In this document: in pieces, positions 1 to 4,832 of the stretch
Layout: every line of letters starts with the position of its first letter
Numbering within the stretch: the stretch's first letter is position 1
NCBI GenBank assembly: GCA_017518025.1
Contig: JAFWWR010000010.1
Span: 1-5,387, forward strand
Length of the DNA stretch: 5,387 bases
Reading direction: 5' to 3'
Origin: Clostridia bacterium
GTDB taxonomy: Bacteria; Bacillota; Clostridia; Oscillospirales; CAG-272
Made by a program: the position numbers and the translations under genes
The notes under the pieces: generated by a model
What the model was told of the DNA's origin: nothing
Seen by the model: the letters and a program-made list of their open reading frames with translations, nothing else
The model's database searches: none

Positions 1-49
1 CCCGACGGCCCCCTCGCGGGCGGATCTCGCTCCCCCCTCCACCCCCCGT

Positions 50-91
50 TCGCGGTATGTCCCGGGAGAATCAAACTCTCCCATCCCGCGA
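50..91. other. Imperfect hairpin in intergenic DNA
   Basis: The inner stem gggaga (64-69) pairs perfectly with tctccc (77-82) around a 7-base loop. An outer stem tcgcgg (50-55) pairs with ccgcga (86-91), separated from the inner one by an asymmetric internal loop of 8 and 3 bases. Neither strand shows a T-tract directly after the stem, so it does not look like an intrinsic terminator. Its role is unknown. It could be part of a leader or of a repeat element that extends left of the window. Confidence 0.4.
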
Positions 92-98
92 TTTGTTC

Positions 99-170
99 GA
101 ATACTAAACTTGTTCGTTGTAAACATCTGTCTCCCCCGTCATCGCTTTTTCGTTATCGGAGAGCGACTGT
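99..170. repeat. Imperfect direct repeat, copy 1 of 2
   Basis: This 72-base stretch recurs at 183-253 with about 79% identity (57 of 72 aligned columns, one single-base gap, counted by hand). Both ends are the best conserved: gaatactaaa at the left, and an 18-base block ending in ggagagcga at the right (149-166 here), followed by a C/T difference and tgt. The middle is diverged. The two copies start 84 bases apart and end 83 bases apart. The copies are in different reading frames, so the conservation is not explained by a protein. Confidence 0.7.
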
Positions 171-182
171 GTCGGCCTGCCA

Positions 183-253
183 GAATACTAAATCGAGCGT
201 TGTATTGCTCTGCCTGCCCCATCATCGTCGTTTCGTTATCGGAGAGCGATTGT
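183..253. repeat. Imperfect direct repeat, copy 2 of 2
   Basis: This is the second copy of the element at 99-170. It shares gaatactaaa at 183-192 and the 18-base block at 232-249. It ends 13 bases before the A6 run that forms the T-tract of the minus-strand terminator. I recognise no named element. There are no CRISPR-like short repeats and spacers, no terminal inverted repeats and no transposase. A duplicated regulatory stretch or a family of small dispersed intergenic repeats are the simplest readings. Confidence 0.7.
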
Positions 254-266
254 AAGTGAGTCCACG

Positions 267-297
267 AAAAAAGTCAGGCGCGGAGGATTCCGCGCCT
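267..297 (-). terminator. GC-rich intrinsic terminator of the his operon
   Basis: Read on the minus strand, an 8-bp stem AGGCGCGG / CCGCGCCT encloses the loop AATCCT and is followed by GAC and then six Ts (the a-run at 267-272). This is the most classical rho-independent terminator in the window. It lies about 50 bases after the stop codon of the last gene in the operon, in the right orientation. On the plus strand the same stem is followed by TTTAT, so weaker function in the other direction is possible. Confidence 0.65.
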
Positions 298-317
298 TTA
301 TAAAAAGTTTTTGAAGG

Positions 318-347
318 TCCGGAAACTTTTTTCAAAAAGTTTCCGGG
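318..347 (-). terminator. Long hairpin directly after the last stop codon
   Basis: The arms 319-330 and 335-346 are perfectly complementary over 12 bp (ccggaaactttt / aaaagtttccgg) around the loop ttca, and T318 and G347 can add a wobble pair. The hairpin begins two bases after the TGA of the RHH gene. It lacks an immediate T-tract on the minus strand: the next T-run, CTTTTTAT, is about 11 bases further on. It may therefore act as a 3'-end stabilising or processing structure in series with the GC-rich hairpin at 267-297. An alternative 8-bp pairing of 308-315 with 331-338 would disrupt it. Confidence 0.55.
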
Positions 348-348
348 A

Positions 349-543
349 TCACTCTTCCGGCAGCTCTATTCCCTTCGTATCGAGGGGGCCGTGGACCCGT
401 TCCAGGTAGTCCACGTTGGTCCGCGCCAGATGCGCGATATGGTTGTTCAGCGTCCTGTTCTCCTTCGCGGCGGCGGCCGCCAGCTTCAGATAAAGCTTTT
501 CGTCCATCCGTACCTCGAACGTCACCTTATTCTTTCCCGCCAT
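349..543 (-). CDS. Small ribbon-helix-helix (Arc/CopG-like) DNA-binding protein
   Basis: The product is 64 residues. It has a basic N-terminus, a short strand-like stretch VTFEVRM (about residues 6-12), then helix 1 around DEKLYLKLAAAAAKEN, the turn RTLNN, and helix 2 continuing through the LARTNVDYLERV region. This is the layout of the ribbon-helix-helix fold used by small dimeric repressors such as Arc and CopG and by many antitoxins, in which the strand enters the DNA major groove. The acidic end ELPEE is not part of the fold. The start at 543 is chosen because AAGGAG (554-559) lies 10 bases upstream; a start at 594 would place the tandem repeat inside the protein and has no better site. 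The gene overlaps the end of the membrane protein gene by 17 bases, so translation is probably coupled. No toxin gene is adjacent inside the window, and the target is unknown. It may regulate this operon or bind elsewhere. Confidence 0.75.
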   Translation of the reverse strand: MAGKNKVTFEVRMDEKLYLKLAAAAAKENRTLNNHIAHLARTNVDYLERVHGPLDTKGIELPEE

Positions 544-1360
544 TGTCGTTTTTCTCCTTATGTTCGTCCTTATGTTCGTCCTTATTTCCGGCATCCTGCG
601 TACCTTGAAGATGCCGTCTCAGCTTCTCCGACAGCGACTCAAGTCTGCCCATATACTTTTTTTTCATATGCGGGAACGCCCGCATCAGACGTCGCATCCT
701 GTGCGGCATACGGCCGTACAGATCGTCCCTCAGACGGGAAACCCATTCGTCGGCGTCTCTCAGACGTATGGCGCCGCCTGAGATCGCCTCGCCGATTTTG
801 TCGGACACGGCGCGGATCTCACGCTCCACCTCTGAGATACGCCGCACGCGCGCCTTGATCCCCAGCAGCGTCTTCAGCGTCTCGACGAAGTCGATCAGAA
901 GCACGATATACAGCGCTATGACGATCACGAGGCCCGGAGCGCGGGGGATCAGCGCCACCGCCGCGCGTATGGCCGGATGGACGAGACGCAGGGCGACGCA
1001 GCAGGCGAGCCCCCACAGAAGCGAGAATTTGAGGCAGATATACCCGCCGAGATTGAACGGCTCCTTTGTGTAGTCCCACCATCTTATCCCGAAGGCCTTC
1101 TCAAGGACGAAACCGCCCGCAAGTTCGATAACAGTGGTCAGCAGCGCGGACAGAACGTATAGAAGAAGCAGATTGTCCGCCACCGGCGAGAGACAGAAGA
1201 TCACGAAAACGAAGCCGAAGCCGTAGATCGGGCAAACGGGACCGTTCAGCATCCCGCGGTTCACGAATTCGCCCCGGCTCACGGCGGCGTAGACCACCTC
1301 GAGGCACCATCCGAGGAACGCGTATATCAGAAAGAAACACGATACTTCATAAAAGGTCAT
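527..1360 (-). CDS. Five-helix membrane protein, putative ABC-transporter type IV (CmpB-like) family
   Basis: The product is 277 residues. Hydrophobic segments lie at about residues 5-25, 42-58, 62-85, 108-128 and 142-162, followed by a ~110-residue charged tail. The motifs GWCLEVVY (17-24), FVNRGMLNGPVCPIYGFG (32-49), LEK (86-88) and WWDYTKEPFNLGGYICL (94-110) match what I recall of the family named putative ABC-transporter type IV, common in Clostridia. Despite that name, the sequence has no ATP-binding motif and no obvious partner here, and its biochemical role is not established. The tail is rich in Arg and Glu, probably helical and cytoplasmic, and ends in a Lys/Asp/Glu/His-rich stretch containing DEHKDEHK, encoded by a 12-bp tandem repeat. 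The start at 1360 is preceded by AAAGGA 10 bases upstream, just after the hisIE stop, and the gap to hisIE is 17 bases. An upstream in-frame start at 1471 would lie within hisIE and is rejected. Co-transcription with the his genes is likely; a histidine-related role is unproven. Confidence 0.8.
   Translation of the reverse strand: MTFYEVSCFFLIYAFLGWCLEVVYAAVSRGEFVNRGMLNGPVCPIYGFGFVFVIFCLSPVADNLLLLYVLSALLTTVIELAGGFVLEKAFGIRWWDYTKEPFNLGGYICLKFSLLWGLACCVALRLVHPAIRAAVALIPRAPGLVIVIALYIVLLIDFVETLKTLLGIKARVRRISEVEREIRAVSDKIGEAISGGAIRLRDADEWVSRLRDDLYGRMPHRMRRLMRAFPHMKKKYMGRLESLSEKLRRHLQGTQDAGNKDEHKDEHKEKNDNGGKE
554..559 (-). promoter_or_regulatory. Ribosome binding site that fixes the RHH gene start
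   Basis: AAGGAG on the minus strand lies 10 bases before the ATG at 541-543 and supports that start over the in-frame ATG at 592-594. It sits inside the end of the membrane protein gene, directly against the 12-bp tandem repeat. Each repeat unit itself contributes another AAGGA. Confidence 0.7.
558..581 (-). repeat. Perfect 12-bp tandem duplication inside the membrane protein gene
   Basis: The 12-base unit ttatgttcgtcc (plus strand) occurs twice in a row at 558-569 and 570-581, and a further ttat follows at 582-585. In the membrane protein frame it encodes DEHK twice near the C-terminus. Because the unit length is a multiple of three, gain or loss of units would keep the frame. On the minus strand the array yields AAGGAC, AAGGAC and AAGGAG in 12-base phase just before the RHH start codon. 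Confidence 0.9.
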
Positions 1361-1377
1361 CGCAAAAGGGTCCTTTC

Positions 1378-2031
1378 TCAGGTCATCTTTTCCTGCTTCA
1401 CCTTGTGATCGATCACGTGGCGTGAGCTGAGCTCCCGGATCACGTCCTCCGGGGAGATCCCCGCCTCGCACATGAGGACCATCACGTGGTACATTAGATC
1501 CGCGATCTCATAGACGGTCTCCTTTTTGTCCTCCGCCTTGGCGGCGATGATCACTTCCGTGGACTCCTCGCCCACCTTTTTCAGTATCTTGTCCAGCCCC
1601 TTGTCGAAGAGATACGTGGTGTAGGAGCCCTCTTTTCTGTTGACCCGGCGGTCCCGGATCAGGTCCATAAGTCCGCTCACGGTGAAATCCGGCACCGTAT
1701 CCGAGATAAAGAGATCGTTCGTGAAGCAGGAGTCCGTCCCCAGATGGCAGGCGGGGCCGTCTTTCTTTACCACCACGACCAGCGCGTCCCGGTCGCAGTC
1801 CGCGACGATCCGCGCCACGTGCTGGACGTTGCCGGAGGTCTCGCCCTTGCGCCACAGCTCGCCCCGGGAGCGGGACCAGAAGCAGGTCCGCCCCTCGTTT
1901 ACCGTTATCTCAAGGGACTCCCGGTTCATGTACGCAAGAGTCAGCACCTCCCGGGTCTCGTTGTCGACGACTATCGCCGGCACCAGTCCCCGCTCGTCGA
2001 ATTTTATATCGTCTATCGTTACTTTTCCCAT
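1378..2031 (-). CDS. hisI: Bifunctional PR-AMP cyclohydrolase / PR-ATP pyrophosphohydrolase
   Basis: The 217-residue protein is the fused HisIE form, which hydrolyses phosphoribosyl-ATP to phosphoribosyl-AMP (HisE domain) and opens the adenine ring to give ProFAR (HisI domain). The HisI domain covers about residues 1-112 and shows FWSRSRGELWRKGETSGN (51-68), DCDRDA (78-83) and GPACHLGTDSCF (92-103). Asp78, Asp80 and Asp82 with Cys79, Cys95 and Cys102 are the expected metal ligands. The HisE domain covers about 118-206 and shows EGSYTTYLFDKG (134-145), GEESTE (154-159) and EIADLMYH (175-182), the acidic ExxD-type metal site of this MazG-like fold. No residue appears to be missing. The start at 2031 has GGAGG five to six bases upstream. 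The gap to hisF is 14 bases and contains the ribosome binding site. hisIE is the last histidine gene of the operon. The same locus is often called hisIE. Confidence 0.97.
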   Translation of the reverse strand: MGKVTIDDIKFDERGLVPAIVVDNETREVLTLAYMNRESLEITVNEGRTCFWSRSRGELWRKGETSGNVQHVARIVADCDRDALVVVVKKDGPACHLGTDSCFTNDLFISDTVPDFTVSGLMDLIRDRRVNRKEGSYTTYLFDKGLDKILKKVGEESTEVIIAAKAEDKKETVYEIADLMYHVMVLMCEAGISPEDVIRELSSRHVIDHKVKQEKMT

Positions 2032-2045
2032 AATAACCTCCGATT

Positions 2046-2804
2046 TTATATCCGCACGGGGACGCCCGCCGCGGAAAGGTCGCGTTTCAGGTCGCGTATC
2101 TCTATCTCGCCGAAGTGGAAGACCGACGCGGCGAGCCCCGCGTCAACGTCGGGCACTTTTCGGAACAGGTCGATGAAGTGCTGCACCGTGCCAGCGCCGC
2201 CGGAGGCGATCACCGGCACGCTGACCGCGCCGCACACCAACGTGAGCAGGGGCAGGTCGAAGCCGCCCTTCACGCCGTCCGCGTCCATGCTGTTCACCAC
2301 CACTTCGCCGGCTCCGGAGCCGACGCACCGCCTGATCCATTCGATCGCCTCGAGGCCCGTGTCTTCCCGGCCGCCCTTGGCGAACACCCGGTAGCCGTCC
2401 CCGACGCGCTTCACGTCGGCGGAGATGACCACGCACTGGTCGCCGTATCTTTTTGCCGCCTCGGGGATCAGCGACGGATCCCGGATGGCGCCGGAGTTGA
2501 CGCTGACCTTGTCGGCGCCGCAGTTCAGCACCCGCTCGAAGTCGGAGAGGGACGAGATGCCGCCGCCTACCGTCAGCGGGATGAACACGTTCCGCGCCGC
2601 CTCGGCGAGGATGTCCGTGAATATCTTTCTCCCCTCCGCGGAGGCGGTGATGTCGTAGAACACCAGCTCGTCCGCGCCGGCGTCGCTGTATTTCGCCGCC
2701 AGGGAGACGGGGGAGTCCACGTCGCCGAGATTCTTGAAATTCACGCCCTTGACCACGCGGCCGTCGCGCACGTCAAGACACGGGATTATCCTTTTTTTCT
2801 TCAT
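2046..2804 (-). CDS. hisF: Imidazole glycerol phosphate synthase, cyclase subunit HisF
   Basis: The 252-residue (beta/alpha)8-barrel protein uses ammonia delivered by HisH to convert PRFAR into imidazole glycerol phosphate and AICAR, the latter feeding purine synthesis. The N-terminus has CLDVRDGRVVKG, with catalytic Asp11. The second catalytic Asp is Asp130 in SADVKR, at the same number as in the Thermotoga maritima enzyme. The ammonia-tunnel gate residues Arg5, Glu46, Lys99 and Glu167 are all present at their standard positions. Phosphate-binding Gly stretches occur at VGGGIS (79-84) and ASGGAGT (200-206), and the end has the usual ASVFHFGE. The length is normal. The ribosome binding site AAAGGAG (2817-2823) includes the last two codons of hisA, with a rather long 12-base spacing to the ATG. 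Only nine bases separate the two genes, so coupling with hisA is likely. Confidence 0.98.
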   Translation of the reverse strand: MKKKRIIPCLDVRDGRVVKGVNFKNLGDVDSPVSLAAKYSDAGADELVFYDITASAEGRKIFTDILAEAARNVFIPLTVGGGISSLSDFERVLNCGADKVSVNSGAIRDPSLIPEAAKRYGDQCVVISADVKRVGDGYRVFAKGGREDTGLEAIEWIRRCVGSGAGEVVVNSMDADGVKGGFDLPLLTLVCGAVSVPVIASGGAGTVQHFIDLFRKVPDVDAGLAASVFHFGEIEIRDLKRDLSAAGVPVRI

Positions 2805-2813
2805 GACGGGGGT

Positions 2814-3530
2814 TTACTCCTTTACGGTTTTTACCGCTTCTTTGAGGGACAGCGCTCCGGTGTAGAGGGCGCGGCCCAGGATCGCGCCGAACACGCCGGC
2901 GCTCATCAAGGCGCGCACGTCGTCGAGAGACGACACCCCTCCCGAGGCGATGACGTTGGCGTCGAGCGCGCCGGTCAGTTTGCGGTACAGTTCCACGTTC
3001 GTGCCGGAGAGGACGCCGTCCTTTGAAATATCGGTGCATATCAGCGTTCCGACGCCCAGGGACTCCATCCTGCGGCAGAAGGAGAATAGATCCTCGCCTG
3101 AGGTCTCGGTCCAGCCGCGTGTGGCGATGACGCCGTCCCGGGCGTCCGCGCCCACGGCGATCCGCTCTCCGAACTCTTCACAGAGCTCCCTTACGAGATC
3201 CGCGTTTTCCGCCGCGGCGGTGCCGAGGATCACCCTCGCGGCTCCCGCCGAGAGGTACGCCTCCGCCGCCTCACGGTCGCGGACGCCGCCGCCCACCTCC
3301 ACGGAAAGGCCCGACTCCGCGATAAGGCGGCGTATAACCGCCTCGTTCGGTCTGCCTCCGTCCCGGGCGCCCTCCAGGTCCACCACGTGAAGGTGCTCCG
3401 CCCCCGCGTCGCGGAAGGAGAGTGCCGCGGCGAGGGGATCGTCGCCGTAAACGGTGGCCCGGGCGTAGTCGCCCCGGGTGAGCCGAACGACTTTGCCGCC
3501 GATGAGATCTATGGCGGGTAAAAGTATCAT
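2814..3530 (-). CDS. hisA: ProFAR isomerase HisA
   Basis: The 238-residue protein is the (beta/alpha)8-barrel isomerase that turns ProFAR into PRFAR by an Amadori rearrangement, the step between HisIE and HisHF. The start LPAIDLIGGKVVRL holds the general acid/base Asp8, and Asp129 in VGADARDG is the second catalytic aspartate. Thr166-Asp167 in the CTDISKDG segment (165-172) matches the conserved C-terminal half-barrel motif. Gly-rich phosphate sites appear at VEVGGGVR (77-84) and IASGGVSS (194-201). The length and ends are normal for a dedicated HisA. I see no sign of the dual-function PriA version, though this cannot be excluded by eye. CGGAG lies about 8 bases before the ATG, in the 24-base gap after hisH. 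Confidence 0.97.
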   Translation of the reverse strand: MILLPAIDLIGGKVVRLTRGDYARATVYGDDPLAAALSFRDAGAEHLHVVDLEGARDGGRPNEAVIRRLIAESGLSVEVGGGVRDREAAEAYLSAGAARVILGTAAAENADLVRELCEEFGERIAVGADARDGVIATRGWTETSGEDLFSFCRRMESLGVGTLICTDISKDGVLSGTNVELYRKLTGALDANVIASGGVSSLDDVRALMSAGVFGAILGRALYTGALSLKEAVKTVKE

Positions 3531-3554
3531 TGTTTCGTCTCCGATCTCTGTGAT

Positions 3555-4178
3555 TTAGAGCTCCGCGAAGGCGCGGAGCATCCCGAGCCCGACGTCGCCG
3601 CTTTTTTCCGGGTGGAACTGCGTCCCGAACACGTTTTCGCCGTCGCTCATGACCGCCGCGGTCAGCGGCGCGCCGTATTCCGCCGTGGCGGCGACGTTGC
3701 TCTCGCATCCCGCGGCGTAGAACGAGTGGACGAAGTAGACGTGGTCGCCGGTCTTCGTGTTCTTAAATATGGGACACCTCTCGCCGAGGCCGGTAAGGAC
3801 AAGGTCGTTCCAGCCCATGTGGGGGATCAGGTACCCCTCCGGGATCACGTCCGCGATGGGGCGTATCTCCCCTTTAATGAGGCCGAGGCCCCGGTGCTCG
3901 CCGTACTCATATGATTTTTCAAACAGAAGCTGCATCCCGAGACAGATCCCCAGCAGAGGCGCGCCGCGCCCTGCGGCTTCCGTCACCGCCTCGCCGAGCC
4001 CGGTCGCGCGGAGCTTTTCCGCCGCGTCGCCGAAGGCGCCCACTCCGGGCAGGACGAGTTTTTCCGCGCGGCGCACCGCGTCCGGATCGGACTCGATCTT
4101 TGTCTCCTCGCCGATATAGGCGAAGGACGAGACCAGGGAAAACAGGTTCCCCACGCCGTAGTCGATGATCGTCACCAT
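3555..4178 (-). CDS. hisH: Imidazole glycerol phosphate synthase, glutamine amidotransferase subunit HisH
   Basis: The 207-residue class I glutamine amidotransferase hydrolyses glutamine and passes ammonia to HisF. The nucleophile is Cys79 in LGICLGMQLLF, and the His189 and Glu191 of the triad are in GTQFHPEKS (185-193). The oxyanion-strand motif PGVG is at 44-47, and the start IIDYGVGNL is typical. YFVHSFYA (148-155) and IPHMGWN (118-124) are also family hallmarks. The gene starts one base after the hisB stop (TGA-C-ATG), with AAGGGG about 10 bases upstream inside hisB, which points to translational coupling. hisA lies between hisH and its partner hisF, a common order. The protein is complete. 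Confidence 0.98.
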   Translation of the reverse strand: MVTIIDYGVGNLFSLVSSFAYIGEETKIESDPDAVRRAEKLVLPGVGAFGDAAEKLRATGLGEAVTEAAGRGAPLLGICLGMQLLFEKSYEYGEHRGLGLIKGEIRPIADVIPEGYLIPHMGWNDLVLTGLGERCPIFKNTKTGDHVYFVHSFYAAGCESNVAATAEYGAPLTAAVMSDGENVFGTQFHPEKSGDVGLGMLRAFAEL

Positions 4179-4179
4179 G

Positions 4180-4767
4180 TCAGAGGGTCCCCTTGCTGGA
4201 CGGGATCCGGTCGCCGAATCTCTCGTCGGGGGACAGCGCCGCCCTGAGGGTCCGCGCCGCCGCCTTGAAGGCCGCCTCTGCCACGTGGTGCGAGTTCTCG
4301 CCGTCCAGCAGGACGAAGTGGAGCGTAACGGAGGATTCTCTCACGAACGCCGCCCAGAACTCCCGCACCAGCTCGGTGTCGAAGTCGCCTACCTTCTCCG
4401 TGGGGAACGGCACGTTGTAGCGGAGCACGGCGCGACCCGATACGTCGGCGGCGCACATTACCAGCGCCTCGTCCATGGGGAGGGTGACGGAGGCGTATCT
4501 TGTGATGCCCCTCTTGTCCCCCGCCGCCTGGGCGACGGCTCTGCCGAGGCAGATGCCCACGTCCTCCACGGTGTGGTGGTAGTCCACGTTCACGTCTCCG
4601 GCGCATTTCACCTCAAGGTCGAATCCGCCGTGGACGGAAAACAGAGTCAGCATGTGGTCGAGGAAGCCGCATCCCGTGTCGACCGACGAGGAGCCCTCGC
4701 CGTCAAGGTCCAGGGACAGATTTATATCCGTCTCTCCCGTTTTTCTCCAGATCTCCGATTTTCTCAT
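4180..4767 (-). CDS. hisB: Imidazoleglycerol-phosphate dehydratase HisB
   Basis: The 195-residue protein is the monofunctional dehydratase, without the phosphatase domain fused to it in enterobacteria. It removes water from IGP to give imidazole acetol phosphate, the HisC substrate, using two manganese ions in a 24-mer. Metal-binding motifs are FLDHML (35-40), VDYHHTVEDVG (61-71) and ENSHHVAEAAFKA (157-169). His64, His65, Glu68, His160, His161 and Glu164 are all visible. The end PSSKGTL is typical. I place the start at 4767 (MRKSEI...), because GGAG is 6 bases upstream and the length matches the family. The in-frame ATG at 4803 would add 12 unconserved residues, lies within the hairpin region and has no good ribosome binding site. 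Confidence 0.96.
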   Translation of the reverse strand: MRKSEIWRKTGETDINLSLDLDGEGSSSVDTGCGFLDHMLTLFSVHGGFDLEVKCAGDVNVDYHHTVEDVGICLGRAVAQAAGDKRGITRYASVTLPMDEALVMCAADVSGRAVLRYNVPFPTEKVGDFDTELVREFWAAFVRESSVTLHFVLLDGENSHHVAEAAFKAAARTLRAALSPDERFGDRIPSSKGTL

Positions 4768-4773
4768 ATAAAT

Positions 4774-4777
4774 CTCC
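4774..4777 (-). promoter_or_regulatory. Ribosome binding site that fixes the hisB start
   Basis: GGAG on the minus strand lies six bases before the ATG at 4765-4767. It decides between this start and the upstream in-frame ATG at 4801-4803, which has only a weak GAGAG further away. The site lies five bases after the hairpin at 4783-4801, so folding of that stem would leave it accessible. Confidence 0.65.
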
Positions 4778-4782
4778 GTTCC

Positions 4783-4801
4783 GCCGGCGTTTTTCGCCGG
4801 C
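4783..4801 (-). other. Perfect hairpin in the hisC-hisB gap
   Basis: On the minus strand GCCGGCG AAAAA CGCCGGC forms a 7-bp all-GC stem with a five-A loop, and one G-U pair can extend it. It lies in the 65-base gap between hisC and hisB, the largest gap in the operon. No T-tract follows, so it is not an intrinsic terminator. It could be a processing or stability element that sets relative levels of the proximal and distal genes, a pause site, or chance. Confidence 0.6.
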
Positions 4802-4832
4802 ATTTGGTCGGTTTTTTCTCTCAGGTTAGATT

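Larger units (their letters stand above)
1..348. other. Intergenic region with no credible gene
   Basis: I see no convincing gene in these 348 bases on either strand. Plus-strand frame 1 is open from the left edge to a TAA at 253-255, but its translation is rich in Ser, Arg and Pro with no recognisable motif. The two copies of the internal repeat fall in different frames, which argues against coding. The stretch holds, from left to right, a GC-rich C-tract region, a hairpin, two diverged direct repeats, and two hairpins that probably end the his operon transcript. The gene to the left is outside the window, so I cannot tell whether the region also holds its promoter. Confidence 0.7.

Noticed and set aside
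67..79. Minus-strand AGAGTTTGATTCT, similar to the conserved start of 16S rRNA
   Set aside because: The match stops after about ten bases, the usual CTGGCTCAG does not follow, and the bases are explained by a local hairpin.
50..91. Possible tRNA T-arm or tRNA remnant
   Set aside because: The stem and loop lengths do not match a T-arm with its TTC-R-A loop in register, and no acceptor, D or anticodon arms are present.
99..253. CRISPR-like array
   Set aside because: There are only two copies, the units are long and diverged, and there are no uniform short repeats or unique spacers.
1..255. Open frame from the left edge on the plus strand, possibly the end of a gene
   Set aside because: The translation has no recognisable motif, and the duplicated stretch inside it is read in two different frames. 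A true gene end entering from the left cannot be fully excluded.
544..594. Longer RHH protein starting at 594
   Set aside because: The added 17 residues are mostly translated tandem repeat (RTNIRTNIR), and the well-placed AAGGAG supports the start at 543.
2115..3026. Long open frame on the plus strand opposite hisF and the end of hisA
   Set aside because: It lies antisense to a certain gene, starts with no ribosome binding site, and its composition (Arg, Ala, Gly, His, Val) is that expected from the reverse of GC-rich codons.
4768..4803. hisB start at 4803
   Set aside because: It has no good ribosome binding site, it adds residues not seen in the family, and it overlaps the hairpin.
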